Source: Vanilla planifolia (taxonomy: Eukaryota; Streptophyta; Magnoliopsida; Asparagales; Orchidaceae). Taken from it: a stretch of DNA of 64,000 nucleotides. The stretch spans positions 207,001 to 271,000 of the forward strand of contig JAIUJO010000145.1 of the NCBI GenBank assembly GCA_023846275.1, given 5' to 3'. The translations under genes and the position numbers were made by a program. The notes beneath the pieces are model-generated. The model had not been told where the DNA came from and made no database searches. It saw only the letters and a list, made by a program, of their open reading frames with translations. Positions 27,640 to 42,700 of the stretch are shown piece by piece; positions within the stretch are counted from its first letter, which is position 1, and every line of letters begins with the position of its first letter.

Positions 27640-28660
27640 TGTACACACACAAACACATAGATGCACAAGCATATACATGCACTCTCACACACACATACAC
27701 ACACGAACATGCACACAAACGCACATGCACACATGCACGAACAAGCATGCACATATGACAAAATAAAGGCACACATATTTGGACACAAATGCACATATAC
27801 ACACATACTCACACACACACATGTATATGCATGCATACACATACAAGCATACTTATGCTCATACATACACAAGTACACATACACACACACACACACCTGC
27901 ATACACATACGCACACACATGAACACAAACATGCATGCAAACACATGAGCACACACTCACACATGCACTTACACAGAGAAGTGCATATAGACTCACACTT
28001 ACATGCATACATAAACACATTAGCATACACACACTCACACAAAAGGATGCATGTACACATGCTTTTGCACATAGACACTCAAATGAACAAATGAACACAC
28101 ATTCACAAATGCACACACACACACATGCACACATGCAGGCATGTAGGCATGCAAGGATATGCATGCATATGAACACGTACATGCACAGACACACACAAGC
28201 ACACTCCATGCATGAATGCATGTATAAACACTAACATGTAGATGCACACATGAATATAGACACAAATGCACAGACATCCATACACACACAAATGCAAATG
28301 CATAGTTGCAGAGACATACACATATGCATATACAATCACACACATGTGCATGCTAACACAGACAAGCATGCATGCATACACACACAAACATGCACATACA
28401 TACACACACACACACCTGTTAAAACATGTGTACGCATACATGCATACACATGCACATGAATGTACACACACGCATACAAATAAACATGCACATGCATAAA
28501 TACACATATACTTGCACACAAATGCACATGCACAAGCACATCTGCACATGAATAGACACGCATGAGCATCCAAATATACCCAAATGCAGAGGCTTACACA
28601 CACATGCAAATATACACAAATGCACTTGAACACAATAATGCACACACATACACACACACA
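27640..28660 (+). repeat. CA-block module B, copy 2
   Basis: Contains acaaaataaaggcacacat, catgtatatgcatgcata, gcttttgcacatagacac, tcaaatgaacaaatgaacac, gaggcttacacacacatgc and gcacttgaacacaataatgc in the same order as copies 1 and 3. Together with C1 it forms a C-B pair of about 1.7 kb. Confidence 0.8.
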
Positions 28661-29134
28661 TAGGAGAATATATGTACATACCCACACACAAACACACATG
28701 TGCACATGTGCACACACACACCCACACCCACACTCACAAACGTGCATATGAGCACACATAACACACACACTTGCACACACACTCACACTCACACTCACAC
28801 TCACACTCACATCCACACATGGACGCACAATCATATGCAAACACACAATTGCGCACTCACATGCCCACACACAAATACGCACATGCATACAAACACTCAT
28901 GCATAAGCAAATATATGCCCACACAAAAATACATGCAAGCACACACACATGCACAAGAAAGCACACACACAAGCATGCTGGTGTGCACCCACAAACACAA
29001 GCACACACACACAGAGACATGCATATACGCACACACAAACACGTACACATAAAGGCATATGCACACACATATACACACATTATTACAAAAGAAAAATAAC
29101 ATAAAAGAAAAAACATGCACAAGGGTATGCACAC
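28103..29134 (-). other. Longest spurious open frame (343 codons), not a gene
   Basis: A minus-strand frame made almost wholly of Cys, Val, Met, Ala and His codons (TGT, GTG, ATG, GCA, CAT), ending in a Phe/Leu stretch where the A-rich interruption of module C is read. It crosses the boundary between modules B2 and C2, which are tandem DNA repeats, and the equivalent frames in other module copies are broken. There is no signal peptide, membrane pattern or zinc-binding spacing. Confidence 0.9.
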
Positions 29135-29250
29135 TCACATAGAGACATGCACTCAAAAACACATGAACTTTAACATACATTCATATGCATGCTCACACAC
29201 CTATACACAAACATGCATAGACACACAGAAACACACATGACCATACAAAC
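28703..29250 (+). repeat. CA-block module C, copy 2
   Basis: Same markers as C1 about 1.7 kb downstream, with (ACTCAC)5 and the A-rich interruption at 29,090-29,115 (cataaaagaaaaaacatg). The segment cacctatacacaaacatgc near 29,199 is identical to that in C1. It is the first half of the tandemly duplicated C-B pair. Confidence 0.82.
28781..28810 (+). repeat. (ACTCAC)5 hexamer run, C2
   Basis: Five perfect units directly followed by atccacacatgg. The same flank follows the C3 run. Confidence 0.88.
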
Positions 29251-29489
29251 ATGCCACACAAAAGCATGCACACACAGACATGTAAACATAAGCACAAATG
29301 CACATACATGCACATTTAAGCAAACTCATAGATGCACATGCATACATTCACATACATGCATACATACAAGCACAAAACCACATATATGCACTCACAAACA
29401 CACATAGACACACAAGCATACACATGCACCCACACACACACACACACATACACACAGGAACATGCACACATGCGCACAAACACACATGC

Positions 29490-29543
29490 ACACATGCACA
29501 CAAATACACACATGCACAAAAATACACACATGCACACAAATAC
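29490..29543 (+). repeat. Three tandem 18-mers
   Basis: acacatgcacacaaatac repeats three times, with one base change in the middle copy (cacaaa to caaaaa). This is a small example of tandem growth of an interrupted CA unit. Confidence 0.85.
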
Positions 29544-29692
29544 ACACATAGACACATACACACACATGTATGCATATGCAGTCGCACAAACTCGTGCATG
29601 CACTCACACAAACATGCACATGCACAAGCAAACATATGCAAAAATAAAGACACACATCCACAAATTGACACATATGCACACACGCACACGCG

Positions 29693-29723
<31 letters not shown>

Positions 29724-30565
29724 GCATGCATACACATATAAGCATACTTATGCACATACACGCACAAGCACACATGCACACACACACACACACTAGCACA
29801 CACGCACATACAGACACATGCACACACTCACACATGCACTCACACATAGAACCACATATAGACACACACTTACATGCATGCACACAAATAAGCTCACGCA
29901 CACTCACACGAAAGAATGCACGTACACATGCTTTTGCACATAGACACTCAAATGCACAAATGAAAACACATTAACATATGCACACACACATAACCATGCA
30001 CACACACACATGCACATATGCACTCATGCAAGGATATGCATGCATATGAACACGTACATGCTCAAACACATGCACACTCCATCATGAATGCACGTACAAA
30101 CACGAACATGTAGATGCACACATGAACATAGACACAAATGCACTGACATCCGCATACACATGCATGAATGCAAAAGCACTGTTGCTGACACATACACATA
30201 TGCATATACACTCACACACATGTGAAAGCTAACACAGACAAGCATGTATGCATACACAGACAAACATGCACATACACATTCATACATGTTAAAGCATGTG
30301 CAAACACATGCATACACATGCACATGAATGTACACACATATAAGTATCATCATACACACAAAAAAGTTCTCAGACAGACACACAAATATAGATACACATG
30401 CACATGCATAAACACACACATACTTACAGACAAATGTACCTTTAGAAACACATATGCACATGAATATACATGCATGACCATCCAAATATGTTCACATCCA
30501 TAAGCTTACACACATGCAAACATACACAAATGCACTTGAACACATTAACGCACACACACATATAT
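29530..30565 (+). repeat. CA-block module B, copy 3
   Basis: Markers gcatatgcagtcgcacaaac, aaaataaagacacacat, gcttttgcacatagacac, tcaaatgcacaaatgaaaac, agcttacacacatgc and gcacttgaacacattaacgc follow in order. The start resembles copy 1 more than copy 2 (the gcatatgcag string). Confidence 0.78.
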
Positions 30566-31644
30566 GCACACCATACAAACACAAATATACACTCATACAT
30601 AGGCATGCACACACATGAGCATGCACATGCAAACATAAACTCATGGACACATAGCCAAATGCACTAAAGCACACACACTTATACACATGCATGCATGCAC
30701 TCACTCAAGCACACACACTTGCACACAGACATGCTCACATGTACACAAATGTTGACATGCATACATATCCACATTATTATATGCATACACACATGCACAT
30801 ATAAGTAAACATATATGTGCACACACACCCACACACATTCATGCCCACATACAAACACATACATGCACACATAGAAATGTAACCACACAAGCACATACAC
30901 ATTCACAAGAAAACATACATGCTTGCACACACACATAAAAATGTACACATATGAGTACATGCATGCACAGACACTTACAAACACACATGCAACCATGCAC
31001 TCACATGTCCACACAAACACAAATACAAACAAACATGTACATTAACATGAACACACACAAACATGTAAAAGCACACACACATAGGCACATATCCACACAC
31101 ATATAAAAACATAGATACACACAAATGCACAGACACAAGAACATGCATGTGTACACTTACACACATAGATATGAACCCGCATAGACACACACACACACAC
31201 ATATATACACACCCACAAACACAAGCATGCATGCACACTCACACACACATACAAACACATGCACATGTATGCACACACATAAATGTGAACACAAGCACAT
31301 TTGTCCACATGCACACAGACACACCCTCACTCGAATGAACACACCAAAGTAAACTTGTGCACCCACATACACACATACACACACGTGCACACATTGGCCC
31401 AAACCAATGTACAACTCACATGCATACCCACATAGGCACATGCAAACAAATTCACACACATGAACACCCACAAGCATGCAAGCATGCACATTGTGCACAC
31501 CTAAAAAGACACATGCAGATCAACACACTTAAGGGCATAGACAAATAAACATGCACTCATATGCACATGTATAGACAGACATATTCACACGCACATGCGT
31601 ACCCATGCATGCACATGTACGCACACATGCGCACACTCACAAGA

Positions 31645-31685
31645 ATATGGGTGTAAAAAAAACATTTACTAGAACATACACTCAT
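31645..31685 (+). other. Non-CA island with A8 run
   Basis: agaatatgggtgtaaaaaaa followed by catttactagaac interrupts the repeat. It has no resemblance to the 5S unit that I can see. Confidence 0.5.
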
Positions 31686-31825
31686 ATGGACACCAACACA
31701 CACACATGCACATGTAAACACTCACATGCACACTCTTAAGGAAACACACATGCACACCCACACGCACACATGCATAAACATGAAAATAAACACAAACAAA
31801 CATGCAAGCACACACACAAATACAC

Positions 31826-31921
31826 ATTTAATCTAATCACACACATACATGAGTTGACATACATGGAATCATGCTTGCATGAAAACCCCTACAGGTGTAG
31901 AAGCTTATATACTTAAAAATA
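31826..31921 (+). other. Largest non-CA island in the block (about 95 bp)
   Basis: From attta-atctaatc through gagttgacatacatgg, gaaaacccctacaggtgtag and aagcttatatacttaaaaat, the CA pattern largely disappears. It is a candidate for an inserted fragment or a relic of the original spacer. Confidence 0.6.
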
Positions 31922-33100
31922 TGCACATAAACATACACACAAATGTGCACACACATGCTCATAAATATGCATGCATACCTACTAAGATGCTTATGCACAC
32001 ACACACATACAAACACACATAAGAATTCACACATGTACAAATGTGCATACACACACACAAAAGCACAAACACATAATAGAACAAACACACAAGCACACAT
32101 ACACAAGGTTGCACATACACACACACACAAACAAATGTACACACGTATGTACATAAAACTCACACACAAACCCACACAAACATACATACTTGCACACAAC
32201 ATAAACACACATGTAAGCACACACATGGATTTACACACCTGCATGCACACATGCACACACACAACAATACACCCACACATATGCACAAACAAAACCACAC
32301 AAACCCACACACACATGTAGATGAACATGCACACACATGCTCAAACATATATACGAGCACAAACATGCACACCCTTATGCACACACACACACACAAATTC
32401 ACTCACACATAGGCACATGCACACACACCCATGCACACATAGATTCTCAAACATATGTATGCCCACACACAGACACATGCTCACAAAACTTGTACACATA
32501 TGCACATATACACACATATGTGTGAACACACACATACACACATATCCACACACTTGCAAACATCTATGCACAAACATGCACCTATACAACCACTCATAAC
32601 CACACACATGCATGCACACAAACACACACAAGACAAACTAATGACCACATACATACACACACCCATGCCCACACACATGCACCATAAAGACACATAATAA
32701 CCATGTGTACACACACATGGACACATGCAGACATACACATGCACACACCCAAACGTAGGAACAAAAACATTCACACTGATGCATGTTCACACTCACACAC
32801 ACAAATAGATACATGCAAACTTATGCAGATAAACATGAACCCACACAAGCATACAAGCACACACACTTGCTCATAAGCACACAAACTCACACATGCACAC
32901 TTAGAAGCATATATGAACAAATGTGAGTGCACACACACAAGCATAGGCACATGCACACATGCATAAGAAAACACACACAAACACATGCACAAGCCCACAT
33001 ATGCATAAACATGCAAGCATTCACCCACACAAATAGGTGCATAAAAACTCACACACACATACCTACATGCACACATGTGGATACTCACATGCACACACAC

Positions 33101-33189
33101 AAGAACAAATAGACACACTCACACGAAAACACATGCACACACACACAAGCACAAATAGGCACACTCACACGAAAACACATGCACACAAA
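33101..33189 (+). repeat. 46-bp local tandem duplication
   Basis: Two copies beginning aagaacaaatagacacac and aagcacaaataggcacac, both followed by tcacacgaaaacacatgc. Only a few transitions separate them, so it is younger than the surrounding modules. Confidence 0.85.
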
Positions 33190-36100
33190 CATGCGTAGGC
33201 ATGCGTATCCACACATGTATTATCAAACACATGCACATGATCACACACATGTACCCATGTGCATGCACACTTATGCACTATTGTGCATACATCTACACAT
33301 GTGAACACCAAAACACACCCACACAAATGAATACACACATGTGTGCACATGAAGAATCACACACACCTTTGTTCACGTGCACACAAATAAACACACACTC
33401 ACATATGTTGGTGCACACATGCACATGTAGATGCTTACACAAACAAACACATGTATATAGACACACACACATTCTTATATGCACGCACACAAACTAACAC
33501 ACACACACACACCTACACACATACATGCATGCACATGCATATAGACATACACACACACACACATACACATGGGCAACAACATAACTGCATACACACATAC
33601 TAAAAAAAGAAATAAACACAGGAATACACATACATACACATAAGCACACAAACACACACCAACACACATGCACAAACATATAGGCATAGTCACACACACA
33701 CAAACTGACAACCACACAAACACACATGCAAACACTCGCACACACACACATATATTTACACGTACACACATATGCATGCACACATGCACCCACCCTCATA
33801 CATACATAAGCAAACACACACACACAAACATAAATATAGAATTGCATGTACTTATGCACATGCACAAATATGCATAGATACACACACAAACATGCACACA
33901 TGCACACATACACACAACTGTCTACACATAAGCACAAATAGCACACGCACTTGCACAAAAGTGCACATGCATACATAAACATATGCATATGTGCACATGC
34001 ACCCACACATATGTGCACAGGTACACACACGTACACTTGCACTCACACATGCATACACATATACACATACACATACATAAAAGCATGCCCACACAAAACC
34101 ATACACACATAAGCATGCATGCACACACACTCATACATGCACTCACACATGCCCACCTACACACACACTCACATGCACAAACACAGACACATATATACAA
34201 GTGAGTGCACATACACACTTGAATGCATACACACATGCTCCCACTCATAAGCACACAGACAAACACATGCATACATAGATGCACAGTCAAACATACACTT
34301 GTACATGCACATACACACACACTCACACACTCAAACACACACAAATGCATGCTAACAGGTATACATGCATGCATCAACACACCCAAGCACACATTCACAC
34401 ACATACATGCACAAATACAGACATCTATACACACTCATGCACACACACAAAAGCACACTCGCCCACCCACACACACACACATATAGACATGCATACACAT
34501 GCACACAAACTCATACATAAACATACACACATGTGTATGTACACATATGCACAACAACACACACACAAAAGCATAAACATGCATTTGAATATACACAAAA
34601 TCACATATGCACACACACCCACACATATGCACATAGATGCACACACAAACACACATACATGCATATGCACGTGCACACACACACCCAATCACACATAAAA
34701 AGCCACACACACACAAAATTGCATGCACACAAGCACACACACATGCAACCACATGCACATAAGCATACATACACACACTCATGCATAGACACACACATGC
34801 ATAATAATCCACACACATACACATACAAAAAACTCACACATGGATGCAAAAACATAAACAAGCATAGACACTTACACACATGTCTACAACCACCCACTAA
34901 TATGCAGACACACAAATGCATCCTCACTCACACACATGCACAAATATAAGAATATTTACATACAAAAATAAAGACACACATACAAGTGCACAAACAAGCA
35001 TACAAACACATATAAAAAAATTAACATGCACACACAGTGACACGCATATGCAAGCATGCACACATACACACACTCACACGCACACATGAAAGGACACTCA
35101 CATTGACAAACACACACACACACCTACATATGCACACTTATACATATGTACAAGCATGTACACACTCACACACACTCACATGCAAACTCATAGACACACG
35201 CTCACAAACAAACAAGTGTATACATATGCACACATGCACACACACCCACTCACACATAGGTGTGCACACACATGCACATGCACACATAGAAATGCACACG
35301 TACACAAATGTACACACACTAGGACATAAACATACACACACACCCAAGCCCCTATGCACACTGGCACACACATACACAAATATATACAAATGTGCATACA
35401 TTTGTACATGCATACACACACGTGCACACATTCACAGATGCACACATATAGGCATGAATGCTTACATATGTGTAAAAAAATGCTCACATGTCCACACATA
35501 CTCAGAAGCACACACACATACACATGCACACATGTGCACTCGCACTCATGTACACACACATATGTACACACACACATAGACAAACGTACACAGACATGCA
35601 TTTAGATGCACATACATACACACGTACACGCAAACATACATGCACATCTACACCCACACATGCATGTGCACTAGCACACACATATGCACACACATGTACC
35701 CACACACACATGCATATAGACACACATGCACATGCACATAGATAGCAAACACAAGTACACACACTCACATGCTTATAATCCTACACACATGTGTGCACAC
35801 ATGAATAGACGCAAGCATGCACCTTCACACACACTTGTGATTGCATGCACACACACACACACACATGCACTCATGCATAGCCCCACACACTCGCACGCAT
35901 CCAAATACCCAATCACACAATTATACACATGAACACATACACAAAAGCACACACACACATACACATATGCACACATGCAAATCCATAAACACACACACAT
36001 GCACACACACATTCACATACATGCATATGCATGCACACACACACACGTACACATAAGTGTGCACATGCACACAAACACACACACAAACTCATGTAGACAA

Positions 36101-37373
36101 ACACGCACACACACATGCACACATTGGCACATGGATGAACTAACACTTACAAAAACAATGCACCCACAAACACACACATGTAGCCACATGCACAAATGCA
36201 TGCACGTGCACTATTAAACACCTAGATGAACACATGTGCACCTACTCGCACATGCACATGCGCGCATAAGCGCAAACATCTAAACACATGCAAACATTTG
36301 TATACACAAACCCATTTTCACATGCACACACACATAAACTTGCATGCACAAGCACACATGCTTTGACACACATACACCACAGATATGCATACATACAAAT
36401 ACACTCATGTAGAGTCACACAGACATGTACACATAGAAATACCTATGCATAGCCACACACACTAACATAAACTCACACATGCACCCACACACACACACAC
36501 ATGCACACACATGCATATAAAGACATCCCTAAATCCATATACATAAAAAATGTAGAATAACACACACACACACACAACCATACATGCACATGCACACATA
36601 CACATGCACACAAATATGCACAAACATAAACGAACCCACACATCAACACATGCATCCACATAAACAATAGACACATCCTCACACCCATGAACTCACATGC
36701 ACACACATACAAACACACACGCACATGTAGACACACAAATGCACACACATAAGTGCATAAGCACCCACACATATGCAAGCACAAGAACAAGAACTAACAT
36801 TGGTACACATATAAACATAAACGCATATAGATATACTCATAAGCACACTTGAATGATAGCACACATACATGCAAACACAAAAACATGCACAAATGCACAC
36901 ATAATAAGTATACAAATACACATGCACAAAAGCAAACGTTCACACACATATAGAAATTAACATAGACAAACACACTAACACATAGACATGTACACACACG
37001 CATGAAAACACAGGCATACACATAGATATAAACAAACACACATCTGCATACACACATGAATGCAAGCATGAAAACACACATATATACATGCAAGCATGCA
37101 AAGACATGTGCATGCACACAAACACACTCATGCATGCATACACATTCACATGCACACACGCATAGGCATAGGAAAACAAACACACATGCATCGACACACA
37201 AACACACACATGTAATCATGCATGTGCACACGTGTGCCCAAGGACATGCACAAACATGCATATACATATGCACAACCTCACATGCATACATGTGCATAAA
37301 GACATACACGAAATGCATGTATATGAGCACACACATGTGTGCCTATGCACCCATGCACTCTCATACACACACA

Positions 37374-37430
37374 AACCCCCAACCCCTACACACATTGTTA
37401 GATGCAAAACAAAAAGCACACATAGTCGCA
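37374..37430 (+). other. C-rich then A-rich island
   Basis: caaacccccaacccctac is followed by attgttagatgcaaaacaaa. The C runs and the gttag break the dinucleotide pattern. No function is suggested. Confidence 0.45.
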
Positions 37431-38507
37431 CACACACATGTACACACATGCATGCACATACACAACCAAGCATGCACACACACACACACACTTGCATGAA
37501 CACCAACACGTGCACACATTCATACACTAATGCAAACATACAAGAACATATACACATATGCACACACATGCAAACAAACACATGCATAGAAATAAATGTG
37601 CTTACAAACATACATGAACACAAAAATATACAAACACACACACAAATACCCACACAGACACACACACGCACACATAAAGAAACAAATATTTGCATACACA
37701 TGCATGCATGCTAGCATGCAAACACTCACACAATTGCATGCATGCATGCAAACATGCATACGCACATGCACATGCATGCTTAGACACACACACACATACG
37801 AATGCACATATACGCACTGACAAATGCACACACATGTAGATGTAGAGGAACACTCTCACATGCACACAAGCGTAAAAACACACACATAAATGTATGTACA
37901 TGAGCATTCATATGCATGCATATGCACACATATGTACTCACACATACATAGAGGCACACGACCATGCACACACTCAAATTCACAAGCAAAGATTCACACA
38001 CTAGCAAACTTACATGCAAAAGTGCACATACATATGCACACCCAAGTATGCACCCATGCACACATAGTGCTTGTATGCAAGCACACACACATGCTCGAAC
38101 ACACTCACATGTGCACATAATCTCACACTCACTCAAATGAACAAACACACATAATGCACAAATACACATACACATACACACATGTAAAAGTTGTAAGCAA
38201 ACACACTAAGATGCAAGAACACACACACACACAAATGCACACACACACACACATGCACACACATGCAGATGCACATGCATGAACACATGAACACATGAAA
38301 ACACACACATGTAAACACACACTTGCCCTTCCAATACAACAGACATGCATACAGAAATGCAGATATGCACACACACTCATATGTACACATATATAGATAT
38401 ATACACATACATGCATACACTCACACACTCTACCCACACACATACAAATGCATGCATAGACACACACACATATACAAGCACGTGCAGACATAGAAATAGA
38501 TGCAAAC

Positions 38508-38572
38508 ATACTCACTCACCCAAATACTCCCCCCAACAAAGACGCAGGAAATACTCATGCAAAACACATACA
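38508..38572 (+). other. Non-CA island with C6 run
   Basis: aatactccccccaacaaag followed by acgcaggaaatactcatgc. It contains one of the few CpG-plus-GG stretches in the block. Confidence 0.5.
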
Positions 38573-39732
38573 CATACATGCACATGTATGCATAAATGAT
38601 GGCATACAACACACAAGCATGCCCATCCATTCACACAAGTGAACACAAAATCCTATGCACACACCCACCAGAACACATCCACATGCTTACACACATGCAC
38701 TCTCACACACACACATGCACATGTATGCACTCTCGCACACACACACACATTCACACATGCACATGCACACCCACGCACACACATGCAAATGCACACAAGC
38801 ATTTGCACACACATATACACATGCACAAATAGAAACACACAAACATGCATACATGCACATACACATACACATAAGTGTGTACACATGTGGACCCACAAAT
38901 GCATACGCACACACACACAAATGTATAAACACATGCAAAGGCACACATGCACAAACACACATGTGTAGACACATGCACCCAAATATATATATTCACATGC
39001 ACTCTTAACCTTGCACATATGCAAGCACACAGGCACACACACATATACATGCACATGCACATGCGCAAAGCTTACACACACAAACACAAACAAGCACACA
39101 CTCTCACATACACATACATGAACATATTACAAATATACACAAACACATGCAGACACACACCCACCCACACACACTCATGTGCACACACATGTATGTAAAC
39201 TGAGGCATAGAAGCACACTTGCATGCACACACACGCACACCAGCACACATTGACGCACACATGCACACACATATCCACATAGACGAACATATGCAAAAAC
39301 ACACTTAAATAAAAGCTCTATGATATGCACACATACATGCAAACACAAGCACTTGCAATCACCCATAATCAAGCAAGTGCACACACACACACACACTTAT
39401 TAAACACACGTGCACCCACACACAAATATGAACATGCACACACACATGCACATACAAACACACACACACATGGAAAAAAAACATGCTCAAACACACACAC
39501 ATGCAGACACAGAGGCAAACACACATGGGCACACACATGCACACGTACACACACTCACACATGCATGCACACACACACAAATGGAAGCATAAGAACACAC
39601 ACATGTATGCACATGAAAATGGACACACACAATAACACACAAGTAGACAAGCAAACTGACACACATGCATCTATCCACATGCATAAATACATGCACACAT
39701 ACAAACTCACACAAAGACATGACACATATCTA

Positions 39733-39795
39733 CATGTGCAAGAAAAATTGCATATGAAAATGGCCAAACACATGCCCTTCAATAGAATGATGCAC
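39733..39795 (+). other. Non-CA island
   Basis: gcaagaaaaattgcatatg, aaaatggccaaacacatgcc and cttcaatagaatgatg form about 60 bp with little CA pattern. GGCC is otherwise almost absent from the block. No family is recognised. Confidence 0.5.
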
Positions 39796-42700
39796 ACATA
39801 TACACATGCATGCTTGTACTCACGCATGCTAATAGGCACATAAACACACACACACACACTTATGCAAATGCATAAACACACAGATGTCCAAATGCACCAA
39901 CATACATGCCCACAAAAAAGACACACGTGGACATAGACACACAGCCACACACATACAAACACACATGCACAAATAAACACTTGCACACATACACACATGT
40001 GCACATGACCATACAATTACTTTTGCACCCACGTACTCACATGCACATGCATGTGCACATGCATATGCATAGAAACACATGTAAGTACATACATAGATAA
40101 ATAACTGTACACATGCATACAGACAAACAAACACATTGAAACGTGCACGTACACACACACATGCACACATGCTCGCCCATGTCCACACACAGAGACACAC
40201 TTAGACACACACACAAATTAACACATGCATATACACATGTGCACATACATATGCATACATGAATAAAGACAAACACAAATGCACACACAAGCACACACAT
40301 AAGCATGTATACACAACAAACACATACAGATGCACATGTAGCCACATGCATGTGTACATGCCCACACTCTTATGCACACACACACACATGCACACATATG
40401 CACACGTACACACACATGCACACACAAGTAGACACACACATAGACACACCCACATGCACACAAGCTCACACATGCATGAATGTATGTGTGCACACATATT
40501 CACCAACATATGCACACACAAATGCACTCACACACATATATACAATGACTCACACACTCACCCACATGCATGATGATGCAAACACATGCATACACCATGC
40601 ATATGCATAAGAACACACATATACACAAACATAAACACGAATACACGCATAAGCCCACAAGGATAGACACATAGACACGCATGCATATGCACATCCACAT
40701 ACACATGGACAGCCATGCACTTGCATGTACATTCACACACACAAGCACATGCACTCACAAATAAACTTACATGCACACCCAAATGAACTTACATTCACAC
40801 AAACACACTCACACATACACATGCACATAAACACACATGTATGCACATGAATAAACACCCCCTTACTCACACAAACACAAATGCACATACACAAACCCCA
40901 CACATAATAACACGCATAAGCATACACACTAACACACATGCATACAAACTTTGTTAACCCATAAGCACCCAAACACACACACAAACACATGCACAAGCAC
41001 ACACAAACATGCCCACAAACACACATGTAAGCATGAACACATGCATATAAACACATGGATACCCACATATGCACTCATAGACATATGCACATGCATGCAC
41101 ACACACAAATACACATAAGCACAAGCTCACAGATGCATAAACAGCTATGCACATACTCACATAGGCTAATAAAAACATACATGGGCACAAACATATAGAT
41201 ATAGATGCACACACACACATAGACATACACACCGTCACAGCCACACACCCACGTACACACAAAAATGTACACACCTGTATGGACACACACACACACACAC
41301 ATTCTTATCGACACACATGCACAAACACATGAACACGTAATGCATATAGAACAACACATGAGCACAAACATGTACATGCACACATACACACATGCACACA
41401 CAACATATGCATGCAAACCCACACATGTACACATAGGTATGCATGTACAAGCACACAAGCTCAACCATACATTTGCACAAGAATACACGCACACATAGGT
41501 GTGCACTCAGATACACAAAAATTACACACACATACATAAATGCATGTGCATGCACATAGATACACACACATGTGTATGCACATAGATACAAAGAAACACA
41601 AGAAAACACATGCACACACACATGAACGCCCATACACATGACATGGGTTAACATGCACATGCATACACACATGAACACATGTTGACACAAACACGCAGAA
41701 ACACATGCATTCCCAGATGCATGTGCAAACACACATGCATAGGTGCACACTGATGCACACGCATGTAGACACATGCACACAAACACACACATATAGACAC
41801 ATGCACACACACATGCACATGCACACATAAGTAAACACACAAGCACAATCACAAACATGTATAATCTCACACACATCCACACACACGTGTGCATGAACAT
41901 TCACACACACATATCCATAAAGACGTACACACACATTCATGCTAACCCTAACAAATGCACACACACTCACACAAAAATGAATTCAAATGCATGTACCCAT
42001 GCATGCACATACTGCAACACTTGCACACAAATGCACAAGCACCCACACTTACACATGTAGAAGAATAAATACATATGCATATATATGCACACACACACAC
42101 ATAGACACACATGCATACTCATACACATAAATGCACAAAAATGACTATACACTTGCACAAACAAGCACACTCATACAAACATACACGACCACATATTTGT
42201 ATGCACAAGCACACACACATGCACATACGTAGAGCCTCATGCACATACAAACTAACACTTGCACATATGTGCACACATATGTGCACAAATATGCAGACAT
42301 ATGCACACATACAATCCCATAGATATGCACACATATATACATGGACATGCAGACATTAAAATATGCTTAAATGCTCACCCAAAAAAACACAAAAGCACAC
42401 ACACACTCGCACATGCACGCATAGACCCATGCACCCACAATCACTCATGCATGCACATAAATACACACATGTGCATGGACTCACACATGCACACACGCAT
42501 GAATGCACACACATGTTCACACAAACAAACCAACATGTTCACATGCATACTTGCTCTCATATGCACACTAAAACACACAGAGAGACACATACAATAGCAC
42601 ATGCCATGCATATGCAAAAATACACACACTCATGAACACTCACACAAACACACACTTATGTACACTCACACCCATGCGCACATACACACACATGTACACA

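Noticed and set aside
28103-29134. 343-codon Cys/Val-rich frame as a possible cysteine-rich protein
   Set aside because: It runs across tandem repeat boundaries, has only dinucleotide-driven codons and no motif, and its paralogues are broken.
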